From the NCBI RefSeq assembly GCF_000531125.1, contig NZ_CBTK010000302.1, positions 1 to 64,000 of the forward strand: DNA of 64,000 nucleotides, written 5' to 3'. A model generated the notes under the pieces. The model made no database searches, was not told the DNA's origin, and was given only the letters and a program-made list of their open reading frames with translations. How positions within the stretch are numbered: the stretch's first letter is position 1; each line of letters starts with the position of its first letter. The translations under genes and the position numbers were made by a program. This document shows positions 1-7,249 of the stretch, piece by piece. The DNA is from Candidatus Contendobacter odensis Run_B_J11. Its GTDB lineage: Bacteria; Pseudomonadota; Gammaproteobacteria; Competibacterales; Competibacteraceae.

Positions 1-395
1 CCAGGGTTCGGGATGGCCCGTCTCGTGCCGGATCCCCAAGTTCGTCGGCCCCCCGTTCGCGAGCAGGCGCCCGTCGGGCAAAAACCGCTCGGTGAACCCT
101 GCGGCCAGCTCGCCCGTGGTGACGATGTCGCCAAATCCGGGATCGACGCTCAAGTTCCCTTTCAAGCGCAAGCGATAGTGCCAATCCCGCGGGTACACCC
201 AGGCCAAGAGCGCGGCGGACGGAGAGAACCGATCCGCCAACAACAGCACCTCCGCTCCAGCCGGTAGCCAGCCCCGCACCCGTTCCAGCACGACGGCCTG
301 CCGGTCAAACCCCAGATGGGCCGGCCCGGCCGCCACCGCCCAGACCAGCGGCAACGCCCGATCCCTCACCACAAGGCCGAGCATCAACACGGCCC
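1..395 (-). mobile_element. Partial IS4-type DDE transposase fragment
   Basis: Reading the minus strand from about 395 to the window edge gives an uninterrupted frame resembling the catalytic core of IS4-like transposases: a VVRDRALPLVW strand, then VLLLADRFSPSAALLAW (the LLADR-F aspartate region), then HYRLRLKGN. The fragment has no start codon, no first catalytic Asp region and no recognisable terminal inverted repeat; its C-terminal part lies outside the window. GC rises sharply compared with the adjoining 400-1560 region. The frame runs directly out of the preceding HEAT-repeat gene, so the junction near 385-410 is either a deletion fusion or an assembly join inside a repeated element. 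Family assignment comes from remembered motifs and is moderately sure. Confidence 0.6.
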
Positions 396-1560
396 GCGCA
401 GCTTCAATCTTTATTTCTAAAGCGCTTGAGTTGAAGGTACTAACCAGTGCCGTTGCTGACGCTGCGGACGCAAACTGTCCCAGTGCCCACGCTGCACCGG
501 CACGTAGTTCGTTATCCCGATCTCTGTTCTGTAACACTGTAATCAACAGTTGTTCACTCCGCTCCTTTGGAATTTCAGATGCGACAATAATAGTTTCGAG
601 CTGTGTTTCAAGGGGAACGGTAATAGTTGGACCGCGAAGCTTGTTCTCCATGAACTGCCAGCCCTTCGGATCATCGTATGCTGCAAGGGCTGCTGCCGCC
701 TCAAGTTGGACATAAATATCTTCGTCCGAATCATTCATGCGCGCTTCAAGGACTGATCTGGCAGCGTCGTAACCCCGATATCGAAGAGCCTTTGCTGCAG
801 CATAACGTTCGCTCAAATTGACGCCGGCGAGCTTCTCAATGAAATAGATTTCCTTAACAGGAGTTGGATAAGCGAGCGTTGTAGAGACTGGTACAACTGC
901 TGCCACGATTTGATTGGCTTCAACGGTATCTCCTACCTTAATTTGTGGTACAAGCGTTATCTTCCCCTTGCTTCGGAGCAACTGAACAGTTTGTCGTTGT
1001 GCAGTCGTGGTTGGTATTAAGCTGATTTTCCCTGATTGAACTTCAAAAGCAATAGCATTCTGGTTAGCGGTAGCGCATGTCCAAACCACCCGGATTTCCG
1101 AGCCTTCTTCAACTCCTTTTGGTTGCGTGATAGATACTTGCCCGGCTTTAAATGCTTTCCGCATTTCCTCAACATTGATAAAGTGAACAGGAGAAACTTG
1201 TTTTAGGTCAATAGGAGAATCGTCGTGCTGGTGGAAGACAACGATTGAGACGAAATCATCGTCCCGCATCCCCGCATCCCAAGCCCGCTTCGGATCACTT
1301 AGGGAATGGGACATTGATATTTCAGGCTTTGTCTTGCCACGAGATTCAAATTGTAAACCGGTGTTTAAACAGAGAATATCGGGAACCCGGACACGTTTAA
1401 TTTTGATTTTCTTCCAGATTTTGAAGCCGGTGGAACCACGCTCAAGTTCTATGGGATTGAAACCCATCGCCTTTAATCAGTGAATAGTTGCATTTGTGCC
1501 AGCAGCGCCGACGGCAAGCTTTCTCAAAAAACTATCATCACTTTTGAAGTTATTTGCCAC
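396..1560 (-). pseudogene. Broken HEAT-repeat protein with PD-(D/E)XK-like N-terminus
   Basis: The frame is open on the minus strand from ATG 1467 into the transposase fragment. Its N-terminal part (PIELERGSTGFKIWKKIK, then VRVPDILC and FESRGK) resembles a nuclease-like PD...E-x-K arrangement. The later part has helical repeats (LSERYAAAKALRYRGYD, YVQLEAAAALAAYDD, ELRAGAAWALGQFA) typical of HEAT/PBS-lyase repeats. Upstream, the same frame continues as FLRKLAVGAAGTNATIH, then a TGA at 1477-1479, then LKAMGFNPIELERG; this reads as one domain interrupted by a nonsense codon, with GTG 1560 a possible original start. A weak AAAGG precedes ATG 1467, so translation of the shorter form is possible. 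Its 3' end is replaced by transposase sequence. Lower GC than its neighbours suggests acquisition by transfer. The nuclease idea is inference from motif shape only. Confidence 0.6.
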
Positions 1561-1716
1561 AGGGTTAACACCATAAATTGTAGTTAGTTATTGTTTCAAA
1601 GAGGATCACAAGCACCCTTGCAACATCAGCGACTGAAAGTCAGGTATTGGCATAATTATTCCAGAAAACCTCTAATATCGACTGGATGTAAAAAGGTATC
1701 GTGAAGCGGCGCACAG

Positions 1717-4700
1717 TTAATGCCCACCCGCCTCAAACAACCGCGCCACCTTCTCCACTGCCCCGCTAATCATCTCGATCCACGGATCAGCATAAAGTCC
1801 GACGCTGATGATCACCGCGCACAATAAACCCGCCACGACTAACTCCCGCGAACGCAAATCAACCATAGGCAGCGTCACACCTTTTGGATTGCGGGCCAGG
1901 AAAATCCGCTGATAGGCCCACAACAGATAGCCAGCGGCCAGGACATTACCGGAAGCGGCGAGGATCGCCACGCCCCAGCCACGCGACTCAAACACGCCTT
2001 CCAATGCCAAATGCGCGGCCTCGAAACCGGGAGTGCCCGGCATGGCGATACTGCCCAGCATCGCCACCAGAAAGGTCAGTCCGAGCAGCGGCGCCGCGTC
2101 GAACAGCCCGCCCAAGCGGTGAAATCGAGTCGTGCCCAAGCGGTGATAAAGCAGTCCGGCGACGATGAACAGTCCCGCCGCCGCCAAACCCAGGTTCAGG
2201 CTGAGCAGGAGACCGCCGCGCAACCCGGAAGAGGTCAGTGAAAACAGTCCGGCCACCAGCGCGCCGGTGTGGCTGATCACCGCAAACGCCAGTAACCGGC
2301 GTAAATCAGTGCGGATGAAGGCGAGCAGTGCGCCGTACAGCATACCGGCCAGACCCAGCGCCATCACCGCTCCACCCCATTGCTGGGCGGCGGCAGGCAG
2401 CAGCGGCAGGACAAAGCGCAGCAGCGCGTAAATCCCAACCTTTACTCCGACCAGAAACACCACACCCAGCGCAACCGTGCCGTGCTTAGCCACGATGGGC
2501 AGCCAGGAGTGCAAGGGGAACAGTGCCAGCCGCACCGCCAATCCCGCAAACAGCAGGATGAAGATTAACGATTGTTGCCCCTTCGGCACCGGCGTTTCGA
2601 GCAAGCTGGGCAGATCAAAAGACCAGATTCCGCTAGTCGCAGTGGCATGATTCCAGCCCAGCAGTACGATCCCGGCGAACAGCATCGCCAAACCACCTGA
2701 CATGGATCGCACGAACTGCCAGGTCGCACGGACGCGCCCCGCGCTGGTTCCGTAACGCACGATGAGGAAAGTAGCCGGGATGACTTCAGCCACTGCAAAC
2801 AACCAGAATTGCAGCAGATTCAGCGCGATGAACATTCCCATCAGCGCCCCCTCCAGCGCCAGCACGCTGGCCACGAAAGCACCGGGCCGTTCCTGATGAT
2901 ACGGTTGGGCGTAGAGGATAATGAACAATGCCAACAATGCCGTCAGCGGTAAAAACAACACGCTGAGGCCATCAACACCCCAGTGGACGCCCAGCCAGGG
3001 CAGCATTTCAAGCTGTTCAACGAACTGCATTCCCGGCAGGTGCGGCTGGAACCCAATCAGCACCGCCACCGCCAGGATCAGTTCTACCACCGCTCCCGTC
3101 AAACCCAGCGCAAATGCAGTTCGTGCCTGACGTGCGCGCAAGGCTGCGATCATTCCAAGCAGGGGAACCCCGATCAACGCACTTAACAGCGGAAAACCCG
3201 ACGATCTCGTGCCCTGTTCCCCGCTCCCGTGCATCATCTCGCCAATGCCGGCCAGCACCGCCAGAATTACCACCATCACCGCGATCCAGGACCAGGAGCG
3301 CCCCAACCAACGCTCTACCCGACTTAGGCGATGCCCCATACGGTGGCTGACGGTCACCATCCCTTGTCCAAGCGCCTTGAACACCAGTTGTTCCTCGATC
3401 CGGTGAAAAGCGGTCGCTATCCATTCGGTGACCCACCCCACGATCCCCTGATCCTCTTGCCCTCCTTGAGTAGAAGTGCGGCGCGCCGAGCCGGGGAGAT
3501 CCATGAATCGCCCCGCCCCGAAATGATGCTCCTCCCACTGAGCCAGCGACGACAGCGCATTCACCGCCGGCGCAGGTAGACCGGTCGCCCGATCCACCAC
3601 GGCGGTATCAAACACACTTAAATAGCTCGCCAGGCGATGCACTGGACGGACGATCCCCCAATTCATAGCATCCTCCAGCCAGAACCGTTGCAGCGCCGCC
3701 GCATACATCCCGCGTTGTCGGGCGAGATAGGCAGGCACTGGGCGGGTATGCTCTCCATGGAGTTGATACAGAATCGCGGGTGCGCTGAGGAACTGATAGC
3801 CGCGAAAGATCGCATGGCCGCATAAATGCACCAGCGCCAACTGCCATAATCCCAGCCCGCAGGCCAGGAACATCAGCCCAAGTTGCCCGGAGGTGGAAAA
3901 AATGAGGGCGCTCTTGATGTCGGTTTGTGCCAGTCCGGCCAAAAATCCGTACAGGGCGGTCGCCAGTCCGATGACCGCCATCACCGCCATGGCGACCGGC
4001 GACTGCTCGAACAGCGGTTGCAAGCGCAACACCAGATACACACCGGCATGAACCATGACCGCGCCGTAGAACAGGGCGCTCGACGGAGTGGGTCCCTCCA
4101 TCGCCCGCGCCAACCACGGCGTCAGTGGTATCTGAGCCGATTTAGCCATCGCCGCCAGCAGGAAACAGCCAGCCAGAGTTCCAGCCTGAACCGAACTTAA
4201 ACCTGCCGCGCCAGCGGTCATCGTCGGCCAGTCCACGCCCCCCAGCCACCGGAACGATAGGGCGATCCCGAACAGAAAACCGGCGTCGCCGATCCGGTTG
4301 GTAACAAAGGCGCGAGTGGCGTTTTCCGCTGCGATGGGTCGATCCTGGAAAAACGAAATGAGCAGGTAGGAGCAAAGCCCGGCGACTTCCCAACCGATAA
4401 AGGTCAACACCGCATTACCGCTCATCACCAGCAGCAGCATGGCAGCCGTAAACAGGCTCAGAATCAGGAAAAAGCGATGGAAACCGGCTTCGCGGTGCAT
4501 GTAATTCACGGAAAAACGGGTGATGAACAGGCAGGCTGCCGATACCAGAATCATCAAGGTCAGGCTGAGAGGGTCAGTAGCAACGTTCAGATTTACTTGG
4601 AAATCACCGCTACTGAGCCAGCGGCCTAGCAACAGTTGATCGGGCAAATCTCCGGCTAAACGAGCGGCGACCAGCACCAGCGCAGCAGCCAGTGAAACCG

Positions 4701-4839
4701 TGCAAGCGGTCAGCGCGATCCGGCTGGTGCGCCGCTCGTGCGCTTCTCCGTGCGCCCTCCTGAACCAAATGGCAATCCCGATCCACAGCGCCGCGACCAG
4801 TGGCAGGGCTGGAATCAGGCCAGCGATCCACTCAAGCAT
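1717..4839 (-). CDS. NuoL-NuoM fusion, DabB-like proton-translocating membrane subunit
   Basis: A 1040-residue polytopic protein made of two antiporter-like units. Residues about 1-560 are NuoL/ND5-like (LTFIGWEVAGLCSYLLI; AKSAQIPLTPWLARAMEGP; TDIKSALIFSTSGQLG). Residues about 570-1040 are NuoM/ND4-like (LFAVAEVIPATFLIV; LFPLHSWLPIVAKHG; TDLRRLLAFAVISHTG). NuoL alone is about 610 residues, so this is a fusion and not a long NuoL. No nuoA-K or nuoN lies nearby; the other relevant genes are DabA (7250-10585) and a NuoM-like protein (12502-13968) on the same strand. DabB is the NuoL-family partner that energises DabA, so a cation-coupled role in inorganic-carbon uptake is inferred. In the second unit the broken-helix Lys before FPLH is Arg (VRLALFPLHSWLP), while the membrane Glu and the later Lys (VGVKVGIYALL) remain. 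An Mrp-like antiporter is the alternative. Confidence 0.8.
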   Translation of the reverse strand: MLEWIAGLIPALPLVAALWIGIAIWFRRAHGEAHERRTSRIALTACTVSLAAALVLVAARLAGDLPDQLLLGRWLSSGDFQVNLNVATDPLSLTLMILVSAACLFITRFSVNYMHREAGFHRFFLILSLFTAAMLLLVMSGNAVLTFIGWEVAGLCSYLLISFFQDRPIAAENATRAFVTNRIGDAGFLFGIALSFRWLGGVDWPTMTAGAAGLSSVQAGTLAGCFLLAAMAKSAQIPLTPWLARAMEGPTPSSALFYGAVMVHAGVYLVLRLQPLFEQSPVAMAVMAVIGLATALYGFLAGLAQTDIKSALIFSTSGQLGLMFLACGLGLWQLALVHLCGHAIFRGYQFLSAPAILYQLHGEHTRPVPAYLARQRGMYAAALQRFWLEDAMNWGIVRPVHRLASYLSVFDTAVVDRATGLPAPAVNALSSLAQWEEHHFGAGRFMDLPGSARRTSTQGGQEDQGIVGWVTEWIATAFHRIEEQLVFKALGQGMVTVSHRMGHRLSRVERWLGRSWSWIAVMVVILAVLAGIGEMMHGSGEQGTRSSGFPLLSALIGVPLLGMIAALRARQARTAFALGLTGAVVELILAVAVLIGFQPHLPGMQFVEQLEMLPWLGVHWGVDGLSVLFLPLTALLALFIILYAQPYHQERPGAFVASVLALEGALMGMFIALNLLQFWLFAVAEVIPATFLIVRYGTSAGRVRATWQFVRSMSGGLAMLFAGIVLLGWNHATATSGIWSFDLPSLLETPVPKGQQSLIFILLFAGLAVRLALFPLHSWLPIVAKHGTVALGVVFLVGVKVGIYALLRFVLPLLPAAAQQWGGAVMALGLAGMLYGALLAFIRTDLRRLLAFAVISHTGALVAGLFSLTSSGLRGGLLLSLNLGLAAAGLFIVAGLLYHRLGTTRFHRLGGLFDAAPLLGLTFLVAMLGSIAMPGTPGFEAAHLALEGVFESRGWGVAILAASGNVLAAGYLLWAYQRIFLARNPKGVTLPMVDLRSRELVVAGLLCAVIISVGLYADPWIEMISGAVEKVARLFEAGGH

Positions 4840-4929
4840 GGTCTTTCCTCCGAAGTTGCATAGCCGCGTATTATGGAGTAACGCGATGAAACTCGCCTTG
4901 GTTCAGACCACTGGAGCCGTCGTGGAGAG

Positions 4930-5832
4930 TTACCCATTCAGCGCCGGATCTGCTCGCAGCCTGGCGGCCATGAGATCAACAAAAGTTCTTACTTTGGCAG
5001 CGGCAGATCGCCCCTCGCGGTGTATGACGTGGATGGGTAAATGTCCCGGTTCAAATTCGCTCAAGAGGGTTTTCAACTGCCCCGATGCCAAATAGGGAGC
5101 GATCTGGTAGGACAACAGGCGAGTGATGCCGAAGCCGTGACGGACGGCTTCAATGGCAGCCGCATTGCTGCTTACGGTCAATCGGGGTTTTACCCGAACC
5201 ACGGTAGTTTGGGCATCCTGAACGAACTTCCAGTCCACGACAGGGGATACCGCGCTGGCGGCAACCATGAGGTGATTCGCCAACTCCAGCGGCGTATTCG
5301 GCTGGCCGTGTTCGGCCAGATAACTTGGCGATGCGCACACAACCTGGCGCACTTGACCGACGCGGATGGCCTTCATGCTGGAATCAGGTAATTCACCGAT
5401 CCGCACTCCTACATCAAAACCTTCCTCAAGCAGGTTCACTACCCGGTCCAGAAACAGCGCGGACACCGTCATTGCTGGATATTGTTGCAGATACTCCACG
5501 ATGCCGGGCATCACGAACATCCTGCCGAACAACACCGGGGCTGTCACCGCCAGGTAACCGCGAGGTTCCGCATGAATACCCGCTACGGCTTCGTCGGCTT
5601 CGTCCACTTCACTGAGAATGCGGCGGGCGTCGTCAAGATAGCGCTGCCCCGCTTCGGTAACGCGCACGAAGCGGGTCGTCCGATGCAGCAGTTTGACGCC
5701 CAGCCGCGCTTCAAGCGCGGCGATGGATCGGGTCACGGCGGGCGGTGACATACCGAGCCGACGAGCGCCGCCGGCGAAACCCTCTTCTTCCGCCACCGCT
5801 ACGAACACACTCATCAAATGCAGCCGGTCCAT
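4930..5832 (-). CDS. LysR-family transcriptional regulator
   Basis: A 300-residue protein of normal family length. It has an N-terminal winged helix-turn-helix (residues about 1-60; FVAVAEEEGFAGGARRLG then SPPAVTRSIAALEARLG) and a periplasmic-binding-fold effector domain (about 90-295). It resembles the small-effector LysR group in which RTTR is followed by V-x-V-T-E-A-G. It is divergent from the AhpD-like gene across a 138-bp AT-rich gap holding a palindrome, the usual layout for a LysR protein controlling the divergent gene and itself. It lies downstream of the split DAB genes on the same strand, but control of those is not shown by the sequence. The effector is unknown. Confidence 0.9.
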   Translation of the reverse strand: MDRLHLMSVFVAVAEEEGFAGGARRLGMSPPAVTRSIAALEARLGVKLLHRTTRFVRVTEAGQRYLDDARRILSEVDEADEAVAGIHAEPRGYLAVTAPVLFGRMFVMPGIVEYLQQYPAMTVSALFLDRVVNLLEEGFDVGVRIGELPDSSMKAIRVGQVRQVVCASPSYLAEHGQPNTPLELANHLMVAASAVSPVVDWKFVQDAQTTVVRVKPRLTVSSNAAAIEAVRHGFGITRLLSYQIAPYLASGQLKTLLSEFEPGHLPIHVIHREGRSAAAKVRTFVDLMAARLRADPALNG

Positions 5833-5970
5833 AGATTATTCCATTATTAGAAATAATAAATTGTAAAAAATGGATATTCTTCTCTTCAGTGGAATTTGGC
5901 AAAGTGTAGTCATTCGCAGCGCGGTGTGTGCTGCGAATCCATCAACCCCTTTGAAAATGGAGAAGCCATC
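5833..5970. promoter_or_regulatory. Divergent lysR / ahpD-like promoter region
   Basis: This 138-bp gap separates the lysR start from ATG 5971. It is distinctly AT-rich near lysR and contains the palindrome ATTATTAGAAATAAT (about 5843-5857), which fits the T-N11-A shape of a LysR box. A GGAG about ten bases before ATG 5971 serves as ribosome binding site for the rightward gene. The operator assignment is inference from shape and position. Confidence 0.5.
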
Positions 5971-6576
5971 ATGTCCCGAATTGCCATCCCGACAGTCGAA
6001 CAAGCCCCTGCTGCATCGAAGCCGCTCCTCGACGCCGTACACAAACAACTGGGCGTGGTGCCCAATCTGATGAAACTGGTCGGGCACAGCCCAGCCGCGC
6101 TTGAGGGCTATCTGTCGCTCAATGGCGCGTTGGCCAAAGGCGTGCTGGATAGCGCGTTGCGCGAACGCATCGCCTTGACCATTGCCGAGTTCAACGGCTG
6201 CGAATACTGCTTGGCCGCCCACACCTACCTGGGTAAAAATCTGGCCAAACTCAACGAGTCCGAAATTCTCGCCGCCCGCGAAGGCGGATCGAGCGAAGCC
6301 AAGGCCGATGCCGCCCTGCGATTTCTCGCCGCCCGCGAAGGCGGATCGAGCGAAGCCAAGGCCGATGCCGCCCTGCGATTCGCCCGCCGGGTCGCCAGCG
6401 AGCATGGCCGCGTCAGCGATGCCGACCTTGCCGCCTTGCGCACAGCGGGTTTCGATGACGCCAGCATCATCGAAATTGTGCTGAACGTGGCGCTGAACGT
6501 ACTTACCAACTACGTCAATAACGTTGCCCTGACCGATGTGGATTTTCCCAAGGTCGCGCTCAGGCTCGCAGCGTAA
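5971..6576 (+). CDS. AhpD-like / carboxymuconolactone decarboxylase family protein
   Basis: A 201-residue all-helical AhpD-like protein. The redox motif CEYCLAAH (Cys-x-x-Cys with a following His, after TIAEFNG) matches the peroxidase-associated disulfide centre of the family. ATG 5971 is chosen because it follows GGAG at good spacing and gives the usual N-terminus (MSRIAIPTVEQ); an earlier in-frame ATG at 5896 would add an atypical leader. Right after the active-site helix it carries a perfect 19-residue tandem duplication (LAAREGGSSEAKADAALRF twice), which keeps frame but adds a helix-sized segment absent from ordinary members. It is divergent from lysR and followed by a pyridoxamine-oxidase-like gene, suggesting a small LysR-controlled redox or detoxification cassette. 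The substrate is unknown, and the duplication may impair folding. Confidence 0.85.
   Translation: MSRIAIPTVEQAPAASKPLLDAVHKQLGVVPNLMKLVGHSPAALEGYLSLNGALAKGVLDSALRERIALTIAEFNGCEYCLAAHTYLGKNLAKLNESEILAAREGGSSEAKADAALRFLAAREGGSSEAKADAALRFARRVASEHGRVSDADLAALRTAGFDDASIIEIVLNVALNVLTNYVNNVALTDVDFPKVALRLAA
6266..6379 (+). repeat. Perfect 57-bp tandem duplication inside the AhpD-like gene
   Basis: Two identical 57-bp units (6266-6322 and 6323-6379) lie head to tail. Each encodes 19 residues, so the frame is kept. Complete identity over third codon positions points to a very recent duplication, or to an assembly duplication. Confidence 0.95.
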
Positions 6577-6642
6577 TCGGGTTGTTTTCACCAGCCGCTG
6601 GCGATGGCCCTGCATCGCCAGCCACTCTCCGGGAGAAGCCTC

Positions 6643-7245
6643 ATGCCGCGTGCATTTACCGAAATCGCTTTCACTCCCAGCGTAAAGGCTGCTCAGCACC
6701 GGTATGGCAGTCGGGAAGCCAATCATGGCCTGGAATGAGCGGAGAATGCCCACAATGAACTGACCGAGCGTGAAATGGGCTTCATCGCCGAGCGCGACAG
6801 TTTTTATCAAGCCACAGTCTCCGAATCGGGCTGGCCTTATGTGCAACATCGGGGCGGGCCGACCGGTTTTCTGAAGGTGCTTGATGAACGAACATTAGGT
6901 TTCGCTGACTTTCGCGGCAACCGCCAATACCTGAGCGTGGGCAACCTCGCCGCCAATGATCGCATTGCGCTGATTCTGATGGACTACGCGCACCGCAGGC
7001 GTTTGAAAATCTGGGGACATGCCCGAATCGTCGATGAAAATGAGCATCCCGAACTGCTGGCGCGACTCGAAACACCGTCCTATCCCGCCCGCGTGGAGCG
7101 GGGAATCGTGATCCAGGTGGCCGCTTACGACTGGAACTGCCCGCAACACATCACGCCACGTTTCTCAAGCGCGGAAGTCGAGCGGCTGATGGCGCCGCTG
7201 ATCGAAGAAAACCGCAAACTGAAATCTCAAGCGAAAGAGACGTGA
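6643..7245 (+). pseudogene. Pyridoxamine 5'-phosphate oxidase-family gene with in-frame TGA
   Basis: The natural start appears to be ATG 6643, preceded by GGGAG, giving MPRAFTEIAFTPSVKAA and about 31 residues before a TGA at 6736-6738. The same frame then continues as AENAHNELTEREMGFIAERDSFYQATVSESGWPYVQHRGGP, with the flavin-binding split-barrel pattern (GFLKVLDERTLGFADFRGNRQYLSVGNL) of FMN-binding PNPOx-like proteins. Without the stop the product would be about 200 residues; re-initiation at ATG 6775 would give 156. The residues on both sides of the stop look like one conserved N-terminus, so I read this as a nonsense mutation. It sits just after the AhpD-like gene and converges on dabA with a 4-bp gap. 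Confidence 0.7.
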
Positions 7246-7249
7246 TCGA

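Noticed and set aside
1477-6738. TGA read as an amino acid (selenocysteine or recoded stop), because two genes have in-frame TGA
   Set aside because: dabA and other intact genes end in TGA, there is no SECIS-like hairpin apparent after the TGAs, and the two affected families have no selenocysteine forms known to me. Nonsense mutation is simpler.
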